A stretch of 64,000 bases of DNA from an uncultured Flavobacterium sp. GTDB lineage: Bacteria > Bacteroidota > Bacteroidia > Flavobacteriales > Flavobacteriaceae. Below, piece after piece: positions 10,145-19,380 of this stretch. The notes below the pieces were generated by a model. That model saw only the letters and a list, made by a program, of their open reading frames with translations. It searched no databases and was not told where the DNA came from. The stretch lies in assembly GCF_951805225.1 (NCBI RefSeq), contig NZ_OX638201.1, positions 1,860,001 to 1,924,000 on the forward strand, written 5' to 3'. The position numbers and the translations under genes were made by a program. The first letter of the stretch is position 1; every line of letters begins with the position of its first letter.

Positions 10145-10567
10145 TCACTTCCTGTTTCTCAACCAATTCTCAACAGGTTCCAAAACAGTATTTACAGTAA
10201 CAACCAAAAAAGTACAAATCAAAGCCTCAACAAAATACCCCGAAGCAGCAATACAGCCAATAGCCGCGCTGCACCATATTGTAGCCGCCGAATTTAATCC
10301 GTGTACATTGGCACCTTCCCTAAAAATAACTCCCGCACCCAAAAAACCAACGCCCATAACAACTTGAGCAGTAATACGCGTAACATCAATATTTGGTGCC
10401 GTTCCAGCCACTTTTATAGACAACAAAACAAAAGCTGCCGCACCGGTTGCAACCAGCATATTTGTTTTTAAACCAGTTTCTTTATGATGCCATTGACGCT
10501 CAAAACCAATAATTAATCCTGCAAACAAAGCAATTACGAGTCGGGTTAAAAATTCTGTAGTACTCAA
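10145..10567 (-). CDS. MgtC/SapB family inner-membrane protein
   Basis: This 140-residue protein has the MgtC N-terminal membrane domain: hydrophobic helices, GLIIGFERQWHHKETGLKTN (the conserved G-x-E-R segment), a G-A-A-A-F helix and GVGFLGAGVIFREG. It lacks the soluble C-terminal domain of full-length MgtC, as in many short YhiD/SapB-type members. The start is a TTG at 10567; an in-frame stop lies just upstream and no ATG fits. MgtC proteins are linked to growth at low magnesium and acid adaptation. The transported substrate, if any, is unknown. Confidence 0.85.
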   Translation of the reverse strand: MSTTEFLTRLVIALFAGLIIGFERQWHHKETGLKTNMLVATGAAAFVLLSIKVAGTAPNIDVTRITAQVVMGVGFLGAGVIFREGANVHGLNSAATIWCSAAIGCIAASGYFVEALICTFLVVTVNTVLEPVENWLRNRK

Positions 10568-10616
10568 TATGATATGATTTTATAAGATTAAAAATAAAAG
10601 TTTCCAAAAGCAGATA

Positions 10617-10985
10617 TTAGCTTTCTACTTCAACAGTTTGATTTTCTAATATATTTTTTAACTGAGGAGCAAATTCCAATCCCCATTTATCAATAGCAGA
10701 AATCAAAGGCATTAATGATTCGCCCTCTTCCGTTAGAAAATATTCTACACGCAGCGGAACTTCATAATAAACAGTTTTTCCTAAAAGTCCATGAAATTCC
10801 AATTCCTTAAGCTGGTTTTGCAATACGCGTTTCGTAATCCCCGTAATCGCATTAACCAAATCCTTGGGACGTTTTATACCTTTTGAAATTTCATCCAACA
10901 AACAAAATTTCCATTTAGAACCAAACACTTCCATAGCTACAGTAAGACCGCAGTTATAATCAATTGGTATTTTTCGCTGATACAT
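10617..10985 (-). CDS. HxlR-family winged-helix transcriptional regulator
   Basis: From the preferred ATG at 10985 (MYQRKIPIDYNCGLTVAMEV) the protein has about 122 residues. It shows the HxlR features: an N-terminal Cys in a C-G-L-x-x-A context, GSKWKFCLLDEISKG, and the winged helix RVLQNQLKELEFHGLL. The upstream ATG at 11021 would add 12 hydrophobic residues and is less likely. HxlR proteins often sense electrophiles or redox stress through that Cys. The gene is divergent from the flavin reductase at 11144, its likely target. Confidence 0.88.
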   Translation of the reverse strand: MYQRKIPIDYNCGLTVAMEVFGSKWKFCLLDEISKGIKRPKDLVNAITGITKRVLQNQLKELEFHGLLGKTVYYEVPLRVEYFLTEEGESLMPLISAIDKWGLEFAPQLKNILENQTVEVES

Positions 10986-11143
10986 AAAATATTCATTTAG
11001 TATTACAAAAATAGAAAACAAATATCGTTTTTATAAGAAAAATGAATAGGGATTAATTTATCACTATGGGATTAATTCGCCCCTTATTGTAGTATTTATC
11101 AATGTGTTTGATCTTTGCAATAGCAAATTTTAATAGAAAAAAA

Positions 11144-11674
11144 ATGAAAACACTTGTAATTATAATTCATCCCAATCTCGAAAAATCCATTATAAACAAA
11201 AGATGGATCGAAGAATTAAATAAATATCCAGATCAATATACCATACACGATTTGTACAGTTTATATCCAGACGAAAAAATCGACATTAAAAAAGAACAAG
11301 AATTAGTAGAAAATCACGATAAAATTATATTTCAGTTTCCATTTTACTGGTTCAATTGCCCGCCTTTATTCAAAAAATGGCTCGATGAAGTTGTAATCTC
11401 CGGATGGGCTTACGGAAAAAATAGCCCTTATAAATTAGCCAATAAAAAAATAGCCTTAAGTATTTCAGCAGGAATTAATAAAGAAGATTACAGCCAAAAC
11501 GGAAGATACAAATACACACTCGAACAACTAACGGCGCCATTTGAAGTTTCTTTCAATTACATCAAAGCAGATTACAAACCCTTATTTGCTTTTTACGGAG
11601 CAGAACACGAAGTAACCACAGAACAACTAGAAAATAATACAAAAGAATATATTTCATTTCTGGAAGCTTTGTAA
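11144..11674 (+). CDS. NAD(P)H oxidoreductase, flavodoxin-like fold (KefF/MdaB type)
   Basis: The preferred start at 11144 (MKTLVIIIHPNLEKS) gives 176 residues; the upstream in-frame ATG at 11102 would add a 14-residue tail. The protein shows the Flavodoxin_2 fold: an initial strand, HPN phosphate-binding loop, IIFQFPFYWFNCPPLFKKWL, then GWAYG. Such enzymes reduce quinones or other electrophiles with FMN/FAD and NAD(P)H. The divergent HxlR gene fits a stress-induced detoxification pair, as with YodB-type regulators and their oxidoreductases. Confidence 0.87.
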   Translation: MKTLVIIIHPNLEKSIINKRWIEELNKYPDQYTIHDLYSLYPDEKIDIKKEQELVENHDKIIFQFPFYWFNCPPLFKKWLDEVVISGWAYGKNSPYKLANKKIALSISAGINKEDYSQNGRYKYTLEQLTAPFEVSFNYIKADYKPLFAFYGAEHEVTTEQLENNTKEYISFLEAL

Positions 11675-11718
11675 ACATAATTTTGTCATAAAGATCATCC
11701 ACAATACAACCATAATCT

Positions 11719-11880
11719 TGTCATTTCGACGGAGGAGAAATCACACTAGAAACTCGACAAAGATTGGCAACAAACTAACCACAATCTTGTCATTGCGAGG
11801 AACGAAGCAACCTCACTAACATTAAGACACGAAATTTGATTTAGCAAATGTGATTGCTTCGTTCCTCGCAATGACAAAAA
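11719..11880. repeat. Long inverted repeats of the gtcatttcga/gtcattgcga family
   Basis: A left-arm copy (gtcatttcgacggaggagaa) at 11719 is followed by a full hairpin. In it gtcattgcgaggaacgaagc at about 11788 pairs with gcttcgttcctcgcaatgac near 11857-11877. Related elements occur at 22836, 23341, 45382 and 63502. It fills much of the 342-bp gap before the oxygenase gene. Confidence 0.85.
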
Positions 11881-11888
11881 ACAACAAA

Positions 11889-11920
11889 AAAACCTCTAAA
11901 ATCAATACTTTAGAGGTTTT
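11889..11920. terminator. Bidirectional Rho-independent terminator
   Basis: aaaacctctaaa pairs with tttagaggtttt across an 8-base loop, with A and T runs on both sides. It lies between convergent genes (flavin reductase + and oxygenase -) and can serve both. Confidence 0.85.
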
Positions 11921-12016
11921 TATAAAATAAAAAAAAAAAGAAAAAAATACGCTACAATTTGCATCTAACATCTTGCCTCTTGCTTCTTGCTTCTAAAATC
12001 TTGCATCTAAAAAAAA

Positions 12017-13132
12017 CTAATCCAGATCAAAAATTTTCCCCAAATGCTCTTCCATGATAAAATAAGGATCGTTAGTCTGAGTTACAGATCGCATATGAAT
12101 TAAACTAGTTTTGCTCATCATTCTAAGCATTTGTCGGCGTTCGCATTTTACAATCTTGCCATTTTCTTCGCGTTGTCCCGCAACAAAAGCACTTCGCCCA
12201 TGTGCGCACAAATGATTATTTACAAAGATTACATCACCGGAATTTGGCACATATTCACTATTTATAAGTTCCTTAGCCTCGTTCCAAAATTCAGTTAAAT
12301 TATAAAGAGCTTCCGGAGTTTGTCCCGCATTTTCATTGAATATTTGTTCGGCGGCGTCAAAACGAATAAAAGGAAGTTGTCTGTTTCCGTATAAAACCGA
12401 AGCCGTTGGACCAGGAATTGCCTGATCATCATCATAATTAGCATCTTTTGGACACTGATAAATCGGATCAAATAATTTTTCCATAGTCTCATTAACTTCA
12501 CCGTGAGAACGAATCGAATATAAAGTTGAAGGAACCCTTTCCTCATTTCTTAAATAAAGAAAACTCAAAAAGTCAGCCTGATTGCTCAAAAAAGCATCTT
12601 CGGTATGAACGTACAAATCCGTTTTAGAACCTGATCCGGTTTGAGTTGCAGCCATTTTTTCGTCAGGAATCACAGCGTGCAAAAGTCCTCCACCCTTTCT
12701 TTGCGCATAATATTGCACCGGTTTAGAAGGAACTGCCCCGTGAAGAAGCGAACATATAAATCCGTATTTATTCAGCTTTGCATAATCAGCGCCTTGCCAG
12801 TTTGGAGGTGTTGGCCCTAAATCTTCCTGATCTACTTCCAAAAGACCCTGAAAAACAATTGCCCCATATTGATTAGCAGAAAAATCAGAACCAAACTGAC
12901 TCAAAATTCTACTAAGGCGTTCCGGAAGCAATTGAAAAGCGTGAAGATGAAGCGCGGCAATATAATCGGGGTTTTCATAATGATCAAAAGCTTTCACTAA
13001 AAGATTGCCAACATTCGACAAAATATTCCTTTCCTGAGGCGTAACTACTACTATTAATGGCTTTGTAGGAATTTCAAAACTTAAACTTGTTTTCGCAGGC
13101 CTTTCCTCTGCAATAATTGATTGTGATTTCAT
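12017..13132 (-). CDS. Fe(II)/2-oxoglutarate oxygenase of the clavaminate-synthase/lysine-hydroxylase (KDO) type
   Basis: This 371-residue protein has the non-heme iron signature of the CAS/AsnO/VioC group: H176-T-E178 (LYVHTEDAF), distal H311 in NNHLCAHGRSAF, and an Arg-rich 2-oxoglutarate anchor (RRQMLRMM, about 333-339). HxE instead of HxD is typical of this group, which hydroxylates free amino acids at C3 or C4. Lysine 3- and 4-hydroxylases (KDO enzymes) of this family have been described from Flavobacterium and Chitinophaga. The gene is divergent from the nitroreductase/decarboxylase/NIS siderophore genes. My inference is C-hydroxylation of lysine before decarboxylation; arginine or ornithine are alternatives. 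The regiochemistry cannot be read from the sequence. Confidence 0.82.
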   Translation of the reverse strand: MKSQSIIAEERPAKTSLSFEIPTKPLIVVVTPQERNILSNVGNLLVKAFDHYENPDYIAALHLHAFQLLPERLSRILSQFGSDFSANQYGAIVFQGLLEVDQEDLGPTPPNWQGADYAKLNKYGFICSLLHGAVPSKPVQYYAQRKGGGLLHAVIPDEKMAATQTGSGSKTDLYVHTEDAFLSNQADFLSFLYLRNEERVPSTLYSIRSHGEVNETMEKLFDPIYQCPKDANYDDDQAIPGPTASVLYGNRQLPFIRFDAAEQIFNENAGQTPEALYNLTEFWNEAKELINSEYVPNSGDVIFVNNHLCAHGRSAFVAGQREENGKIVKCERRQMLRMMSKTSLIHMRSVTQTNDPYFIMEEHLGKIFDLD

Positions 13133-13294
13133 TTTTTCAATTCATTTATAGTTATTAAAAGATGTGGGTGATAAAATTTACAATTACTTAATATTCAATT
13201 AAATAAAACTTAAACATTAGATACATATGTTTTAATATGTACGGACATTCGTATAAAATTTTTAGCATTTATTTTTTTTATAAAGATTAATTTA

Positions 13295-13302
13295 TACATT
13301 TG
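13295..13302 (+). promoter_or_regulatory. Candidate -7 element of the siderophore operon promoter
   Basis: TACATTTG matches the Bacteroidota -7 consensus TAnnTTTG. It lies 101 bp upstream of the nitroreductase start in the divergent 270-bp gap. No TTG was found at the usual 17-23 bp upstream, so the call is weak. I could not identify a Fur box by eye. Confidence 0.35.
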
Positions 13303-13402
13303 TCAAACACTATTCTTATTTATTCTAAATAATAATTACTTACAAATATATTTTTATTTAATCAAAACAAAAAGAATTTTCTTAAAAAAATTTCGAAAAT
13401 GT

Positions 13403-14035
13403 ATGAAAATTAAGTACAATGCCAGTAAAATCAAGCAATCAGAAACTTCTGATAAACTAAAAAAGGTTTCAAAGAATATTCGCAATAGAAGAAGCGTCTT
13501 TGCCAATGAGTTTATCAAAAAAGAATTGCCCGATAAATTGCTTGAAGAAATTCTCATCAATGCCACTTGGGCTCCAAATCATAAAATGACTGAGCCTTGG
13601 AGATTTATTGTTTTTAAAGGAAAATATCTTAAAGAATATGGTGAATACATGGCGCAGTATTACACCAATTTCTATAGCGAATTATCTCCCGAAGATCAAA
13701 AAGAGAAGCTTCGTTATCTCGCCAATTATCCACTAAATGCGGCTTGTCTTATTGGCGTAATTATGGTTCGAAACACCAAAATTAATTTACCGGAATGGGA
13801 AGAAATTGCAGCAGTTTCTTCGGCTGTGCAAAATATAGCGCTTACCTGTACTGCCCATAAAATAGGCAGTTATTGGAGCACAAAAGGAGTTGCTATCGAT
13901 TATGTTGCACAGTTTGATCTTGCTGAAAACGAAAAATCATTAGGACTTCTCTATCTGGGATATCATCCTGAGGATTTAAAATCTTCTAAAAAGAAGCGAA
14001 CTCCCCTATCCAAAAAAGTCATTTATCTAGAATAA
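13403..14035 (+). CDS. Nitroreductase-family flavoprotein
   Basis: The 210-residue protein shows the FMN nitroreductase pattern: NRRSVFANEF near residue 28 (R-R-S FMN phosphate contact), ATWAPNHKMTEPWRFIV near 55, AAVSSAVQNIALTC, and a C-terminal LGYHPEDL. It is the first gene of the rightward operon, 29 bp ahead of the decarboxylase. A nitroreductase is not a standard part of NIS siderophore pathways. Possible roles are reduced-flavin supply, reduction of an N-oxidised intermediate, or reductive iron release. None of these can be chosen from the sequence. Confidence 0.85.
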   Translation: MKIKYNASKIKQSETSDKLKKVSKNIRNRRSVFANEFIKKELPDKLLEEILINATWAPNHKMTEPWRFIVFKGKYLKEYGEYMAQYYTNFYSELSPEDQKEKLRYLANYPLNAACLIGVIMVRNTKINLPEWEEIAAVSSAVQNIALTCTAHKIGSYWSTKGVAIDYVAQFDLAENEKSLGLLYLGYHPEDLKSSKKKRTPLSKKVIYLE

Positions 14036-14064
14036 CAATAACTAAACCCCTTAAACAACTATTT

Positions 14065-15588
14065 ATGAATACCACACTAATCAACGAAAAACTACCTACA
14101 GACAAAGCGCTCCTGCCAGAACAGGAACTTTACAAAGACATATTCCATCAAAATTCAGGTCAGGAATATGAAAATGCTGTAAAATTAGCGCAGGAACGTG
14201 TTTCTAATTTTCTAAAAAACACAAAGAAACCTTTTACGGGAATCAGACCGGCAGAAATGAAAACCAAAGTTGAATCAATAGATTTAGCTTCACCTCTACC
14301 CGATTATCAAAGTCTCCTTGACGAAGTCGACGAAATTTATGTAAATCATGCTACAGCTTATCACCTTCCTGAATATATCGCGCACTTAAATTGCCCGGTT
14401 GTAATTCCGGCTTTGGCAGCAGAAGTTTTGATAAGCGCTATAAATTCTTCGCAAGATACTTATGATCAAAGTGCTGGCGGAACTTTTATGGAACGTAAAC
14501 TTATCGACTGGACAAGCGAACAAATTGGTTACGAAAACGGCGATGGAATTTTTACTGCCGGAGGTTCTCAAAGTAATTTAATGGGATTGCTTTTGGCAAG
14601 AGATTATTATTCGTTAGAATACCAAAAATGGAATATCAAATTAGACGGTCTTCCGCCTGATGCATCAAAATTCAGAGTTTTTGTTTCGGATAAAGCCCAT
14701 TTCAGCAATCATAAAAATGCATGGATTTTAGGACTTGGAGAACAAGCAATCGTTCATGTTGGTGTCGATCAAAGATACCGTATGGATCCTGAAAAACTGG
14801 AAAAAGCCATTGCTCAGGAAATCGAAAAAGGCAATATTCCAATCGCGATTACAGCAACTGCGGGAACAACAGATTTTGGAAACGTAGATCCGCTAAAAGC
14901 AATTGCCGAGATTGCCAATCGCAACAATTTATGGCTACATGTCGATGCAGCTTACGGTTGCGGATTGCTTCTGACAGAAAAACACAGACATCTTTTAAAC
15001 GGAATTGAACTGGCAGATTCTGTAACGATCGATTATCATAAATCGTTTTTTCAGCCAATCAGCAGCAGCGCTTTTATCGTAAAAAACAAACTTCACCTGA
15101 ATATAATCAAACATCACGCTGATTATTTAAATCCAAAAGAACAAAACTACGACGCACTTCCTGCACAAATCAATAAATCGATTATACAAAGTACGCGCCG
15201 TTTTGATGCCTTGAAACTGTGGTTTACACTTCGTTATTTGGGCAAAGAAAAGTTGGGACAATTTACCGATACTATTATCGAAACAACCCAAAAAACAGCC
15301 GCTTATATAGAATCTGATAAAAACTTTGAACTATTATGTCATTCAGATATGGGCGTTTTAGTGTTCAGATATCTTGACGGTCCAGCCGAATCGAACTCTT
15401 GCGAAGTCAATCAATACATCAAAGAAAAACTATTTTTTAGCGGAGAAGTATTAGTTGCAAGCACCAAAGTAAACGGAGAATTCTATTTAAAATTCACCAT
15501 TTTCAATCCAATTACAACCCTAAACGACATTAAAAACATTCTTAACCTCATAAAACAAAATGGAAATGAATACCACAGACTTAACTAA
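14065..15588 (+). CDS. PLP-dependent group II decarboxylase (lysine/hydroxylysine decarboxylase, DesA/RhbB type)
   Basis: The 507-residue enzyme has group II decarboxylase motifs: FTAGGSQSNL (163-172), the PLP-ring segment HVDAAYG (292-298, with D294), and the Schiff-base lysine K326 in DYHKSFFQP. The family includes the siderophore decarboxylases DesA (lysine to cadaverine) and RhbB (diaminobutyrate to diaminopropane). Its place next to an N6-hydroxylase-like monooxygenase and a lysine-hydroxylase-like oxygenase favours lysine or hydroxylysine as substrate, giving cadaverine or hydroxycadaverine. It overlaps the next gene by 29 bp, which indicates tight co-translation. Confidence 0.88.
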   Translation: MNTTLINEKLPTDKALLPEQELYKDIFHQNSGQEYENAVKLAQERVSNFLKNTKKPFTGIRPAEMKTKVESIDLASPLPDYQSLLDEVDEIYVNHATAYHLPEYIAHLNCPVVIPALAAEVLISAINSSQDTYDQSAGGTFMERKLIDWTSEQIGYENGDGIFTAGGSQSNLMGLLLARDYYSLEYQKWNIKLDGLPPDASKFRVFVSDKAHFSNHKNAWILGLGEQAIVHVGVDQRYRMDPEKLEKAIAQEIEKGNIPIAITATAGTTDFGNVDPLKAIAEIANRNNLWLHVDAAYGCGLLLTEKHRHLLNGIELADSVTIDYHKSFFQPISSSAFIVKNKLHLNIIKHHADYLNPKEQNYDALPAQINKSIIQSTRRFDALKLWFTLRYLGKEKLGQFTDTIIETTQKTAAYIESDKNFELLCHSDMGVLVFRYLDGPAESNSCEVNQYIKEKLFFSGEVLVASTKVNGEFYLKFTIFNPITTLNDIKNILNLIKQNGNEYHRLN

Positions 15589-18007
15589 TTTTCATCAATT
15601 GGCAGAACAGGTAAATTTTAAATCCCTGCTCAATTGTTATTGCAGAGAATTCAGTAATTGGAGTCGCTACGAAGGCATTCCTAAATACGACCAAACGCTG
15701 GCTGATTTCATGCAAACGATTAATCACTGTACGTTTTTTAGATTTGATTTTACAAAGATTGGTCAGGAAGTTTTTGCTCCGCTGACTTATTTTTCTGAAA
15801 GCGGCGTTCATTCTTTTGGTTTTCCAATTGTGTCGCGCAATACGACAACAGACGAAATCAAAGCCATAAATCCAATGGAATTTACAGCGCTTGTAGCTCA
15901 ATATTCTAAAACAGAATATCCTGATATAGATGCAATTCCTACGCAGGAACGTATGGAAAACAGTATCGAAAATCTGGCTTTATACCTGGAAAATTATAAA
16001 AATAGCGATCATTCTGCCAATAATGCCGAACAAACTTTTATAGAATCAGAGCAATCTTTGATTCTTGGACATAGCGTGCATCCGTTACCAAAAAGCCGAG
16101 AAGGTTTTACAAAAGACGAATTACTGAAATATTCTCCAGAAACCGCAGGGAAATTCCCTTTGCATTTTTTCCTTATTCATCCTGAAAATGTAATAGAAAA
16201 AAATGCAGAAGAATTTTTAATGACCGATTATCTGAGAAATGAAGTTTCAAAATATACAGATAAAAGCGCTAAAGAATTACTGGATTTTTATACCAATTAC
16301 AAAGTAGTTCCTGTTCATCCTTGGGAAGCCAATTATTTATTATATCAAAAAGAAGTAAAAGAAATGCAATCGAAGCAACTTTTATTCAGTCTTGGTCAAT
16401 TTGGACCTTCATATACAGCGACTTCATCTGTTCGAACGGTTTATAATGAAGAAAGCGAATGGATGTACAAATTCTCTTTGCATGTAAAAATTACCAATTC
16501 GTTCCGTGTCAATTATCTACACGAATTAAATCGTGGTTATGATGCTGCATTATTGATGAAAACAGATTGGGGAAAAGGTATTCAGGAAGATTTTCCACAA
16601 ATTCAGCTTATTACAGATCCTGCTTTTATCGCCGTTACTTATAATGATGAAATTATCGACGGTTTCAGTACAAGCGTTCGTCAGAATCCTTTTTATGGAG
16701 CCAATGCAAAAAAAAATGTAACGATGGTTGCTTCACTTTCTCAAGACGGAATTCTGGGCGAAACACCAAGAATCGTGAATCTTATCAATGAAGCAGCCAA
16801 AAGACAAGATTCTTCTGTAACCGAAACAGCTCTTTCGTGGTTCAAACAATATTTGAATATTACGATAACGCCTTTGGTTGGAGTTTTTAATGAATACGGA
16901 TTTGGTTCCGAGTTTCATCAGCAGAATATGTTGGTAGAATTTGATGAAAATCTTTTTCCTGTAAAACTTTATTTCAGAGACAATCAAGGCTATTTTTTCC
17001 GTCAGGGAAAAGTTGAAGAATTAGAAAAACTGATTCCTGATTTCGGAAAAGACAGCAGATCTTTTATTGCCGAAAAAAGAATTATTGATTTCTGGGGATA
17101 TTATCTTTTAGTAAATCATTTGTTTGGAATAACAAGTATTTTGGGCAAAAACAAACTAGCTGACGAAAATGTATTGCTTAATCTAATCTATGAAGCATTA
17201 AAAAAACAAGAAGATTCAGATACTACAGGTTTAATTTCGCATTTTACAAATAGTGTGACATTGGTTGTAAAAGGAAATCTCTTAACGAGTTTAAACAATA
17301 TGGATGAAGCGAGCGCGCCAAGAACAAATCCGGCGGTTTACAGAACTTATCCAAATCCGTTAAACAAACATTTCTTCTCTAAAAAACTCATTAATCCAAA
17401 AGAAAATACAACCGTTTTCAGTCGCTTTTTCGAAAAAGAAAATGTAACCATAACATTGCGTCCCGTAGATATTGACAAAGATATTGAGATGCTTCACGAA
17501 TGGTTTCACCGTGAACATGCTTTGAAAATCTGGCAAATGAACTGGCCAATTCGCCAAATCGAAGCCTTCTACAGAATGTTGCTTCCCGGAGATCACGGAC
17601 ATAGTTTTATTGGCGAAGCAAATGGAGCTCCAACTTTTAACATCGAAGTATATTGGGCAAGCCGCGATATTGTTGGAGAATATTATGATGTTCTGCCGTC
17701 AGATTATGGAACCCATCAATTTATCGCACCAACAGATCCAAAACTAAAATACGGATCTCCGGCAACACAATCGATGATGGATTTTGTTTTTGGAGAGCCA
17801 AAAGTTGGTAAAATGGTTGGCGAAGGATCTGTAGATTCAATTGCGTCAATGATGAATAAAGCGCACGTAGGTTTTAAAATCGAAAAAGTGATCGAAATGC
17901 CACACAAAAAAGCCAATCTAAACTTCTGTTACAGAGAATGGTATTGGGCAAAATTTCCTGCAGCCAAAGATTTTCAAAACAACACAATTTCAGCACCTCA
18001 AGTTTAA
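15560..18007 (+). CDS. NIS siderophore synthetase (IucA/IucC) fused to a GNAT-type acyltransferase
   Basis: This 815-residue protein carries two enzymes. Residues about 1-600 are an IucA/IucC NIS synthetase: HPLPKSREGF (about 174), VPVHPWEANYLLYQ (about 252), SEFHQQNMLVEF (about 450) and YFRDNQGYFFRQGK. Residues about 620-815 match the AlcB/RhbD/IucB acyltransferase domain: VTITLRPVDIDKD, WQMNWPIRQIEAFY, HSFIGEANG and GEGSVDSIASMM. The first would adenylate a carboxylate and condense it with an amine or hydroxylamine; the second would acylate the N-hydroxylated diamine. As I recall, BibC of Aliivibrio salmonicida is also a fusion but with the acyltransferase first. The overlap with the decarboxylase gene supports a single operon. 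Confidence 0.9.
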   Translation: MEMNTTDLTNFHQLAEQVNFKSLLNCYCREFSNWSRYEGIPKYDQTLADFMQTINHCTFFRFDFTKIGQEVFAPLTYFSESGVHSFGFPIVSRNTTTDEIKAINPMEFTALVAQYSKTEYPDIDAIPTQERMENSIENLALYLENYKNSDHSANNAEQTFIESEQSLILGHSVHPLPKSREGFTKDELLKYSPETAGKFPLHFFLIHPENVIEKNAEEFLMTDYLRNEVSKYTDKSAKELLDFYTNYKVVPVHPWEANYLLYQKEVKEMQSKQLLFSLGQFGPSYTATSSVRTVYNEESEWMYKFSLHVKITNSFRVNYLHELNRGYDAALLMKTDWGKGIQEDFPQIQLITDPAFIAVTYNDEIIDGFSTSVRQNPFYGANAKKNVTMVASLSQDGILGETPRIVNLINEAAKRQDSSVTETALSWFKQYLNITITPLVGVFNEYGFGSEFHQQNMLVEFDENLFPVKLYFRDNQGYFFRQGKVEELEKLIPDFGKDSRSFIAEKRIIDFWGYYLLVNHLFGITSILGKNKLADENVLLNLIYEALKKQEDSDTTGLISHFTNSVTLVVKGNLLTSLNNMDEASAPRTNPAVYRTYPNPLNKHFFSKKLINPKENTTVFSRFFEKENVTITLRPVDIDKDIEMLHEWFHREHALKIWQMNWPIRQIEAFYRMLLPGDHGHSFIGEANGAPTFNIEVYWASRDIVGEYYDVLPSDYGTHQFIAPTDPKLKYGSPATQSMMDFVFGEPKVGKMVGEGSVDSIASMMNKAHVGFKIEKVIEMPHKKANLNFCYREWYWAKFPAAKDFQNNTISAPQV

Positions 18008-18024
18008 TTCGTAAAAATACCACA

Positions 18025-19365
18025 ATGAGTACAGAAAAAATATATTCCGTGATCGGGATCGGAATTGGTCCTTTTAATCTTGGACTTGCAGCTCTTATAG
18101 AACCCGTTGAAGAACTGTCGGCACTGTTTTTTGATCAGTCAGAAAGTTTTGACTGGCATCCGGGACTTATGCTGAATAACGCAACGCTTCAGGTTCCGTT
18201 TTTAGGAGATTTGGTCACAATGGCGGATCCTACAAACAAATACAGCTTTCTAAATTACATCAAAGAAAGCGGACGTTTATACAAATTTTATATCAGAGAA
18301 AATTTCTTCATTTACAGACGAGAATACAACGAATATTGCAAATGGGTTGCAAATCAATTGCCAAATTGCAAATTCTCGCATAAAGTAGTTTCAATTGATT
18401 ATGTTGATGATCTTTATAAAATAATGGTTATCAATACGCAAACTTGCATAACAAATACTTATTATGCCAATAAAATTGTTTTAGGAACCGGAACTTCTCC
18501 TCATATTCCTGATTTTATCGATCACGAAGTTTTACCAAATGTAATTCATGCATCAAAATATCTGAATTTCAAATCACGTATTAACAAAAATGCATCCGTT
18601 ACGGTTATTGGTTCCGGACAAAGTGCAGCCGAAGTTTTCCGTGATCTTTTGCCCGAAACTGAAAATGGTTTACAATTAAAATGGTTTACACGTTCGTCTC
18701 ACTTTTTCCCTTTGGATAATAAATCAAAACTAACGCTAGAATTGACTTCTCCGGAATATGTAGATCATTTTCATAGTCTTTCTGATGAAAAGCGAAAACA
18801 GCTTTTGGCGAGACAACACGGACTTTACAAAGGAATCGATCAGGAATTAATTAACGAAATCTTCGATAGTTTGTACGAAATGAGTTTAGAAGATAAACCT
18901 CTAAATGTAGAATTGCGTTCGAATATGCGTCTTACTTCCGTTAACGAAGAAAATGACGGATCTTATAATCTGGATTTCATTCACACAGAATTAGACCAAC
19001 CTTTTGAAGATCAAACAGATTATGTAATTCTGGCGACAGGATATAAATACAAAGAACCGGGAATTCTTGCAGGAATCGAAAGCAAAATCCAACGTTTAGA
19101 AAATGGTTTATTCAACGTAAATCGCAATTATACAATCGACAAAAACGGTACAGATATTTTTGTTCAAAATGCTGAATTACATACGCACGGACTTTCTACT
19201 CCAGATTTAGGAATGGGCGCTTACAGAAATTCCTGGATTATAAATCAACTTGCGAATCGTGAAGTTTATAAAGTCGAAAAACGAATTGCTTTTCAACAAT
19301 TTGGCGTACAAAAAACCACGCAGGAATTGTCTGAAGCCAATGTTTTGGAATTAATAAACGAGTAA
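18025..19365 (+). CDS. Flavin-dependent lysine/cadaverine N-monooxygenase (IucD/DesB type)
   Basis: The start at 18025 (MSTEKIYSVIGIG) puts the FAD motif GIGIGPFNLG at residues 11-20; the frame is open further upstream but that would overlap the previous gene by 70 bp. The protein has 446 residues, a normal family length. It shows the NADPH motif VIGSGQSAAEVF near 193, ILATGYKY near 336, and the C-terminal THGLSTPDLGMGAYRN segment. The enzyme class N-hydroxylates the terminal amine of lysine, ornithine or diamines to make the hydroxamate precursor. With the decarboxylase in the same operon, the likely substrate is cadaverine or hydroxycadaverine (inference). It starts 17 bp after the fusion gene. 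Confidence 0.92.
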   Translation: MSTEKIYSVIGIGIGPFNLGLAALIEPVEELSALFFDQSESFDWHPGLMLNNATLQVPFLGDLVTMADPTNKYSFLNYIKESGRLYKFYIRENFFIYRREYNEYCKWVANQLPNCKFSHKVVSIDYVDDLYKIMVINTQTCITNTYYANKIVLGTGTSPHIPDFIDHEVLPNVIHASKYLNFKSRINKNASVTVIGSGQSAAEVFRDLLPETENGLQLKWFTRSSHFFPLDNKSKLTLELTSPEYVDHFHSLSDEKRKQLLARQHGLYKGIDQELINEIFDSLYEMSLEDKPLNVELRSNMRLTSVNEENDGSYNLDFIHTELDQPFEDQTDYVILATGYKYKEPGILAGIESKIQRLENGLFNVNRNYTIDKNGTDIFVQNAELHTHGLSTPDLGMGAYRNSWIINQLANREVYKVEKRIAFQQFGVQKTTQELSEANVLELINE

Positions 19366-19380
19366 CTAATTGTGTATAAT

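Noticed and set aside
10086..10367. Plus-strand frame overlapping the MgtC-like gene
   Set aside because: It is antisense to a clear MgtC-family protein and starts inside a repeat element. It has no recognisable motif.
11719..11880. Possible small RNA gene in the hairpin-rich gap
   Set aside because: The sequence belongs to a dispersed inverted-repeat family and no promoter was found next to it.
13133..13402. Fur box between the oxygenase and nitroreductase genes
   Set aside because: No convincing 19-bp Fur palindrome could be seen by eye, so iron control is only inferred from function.
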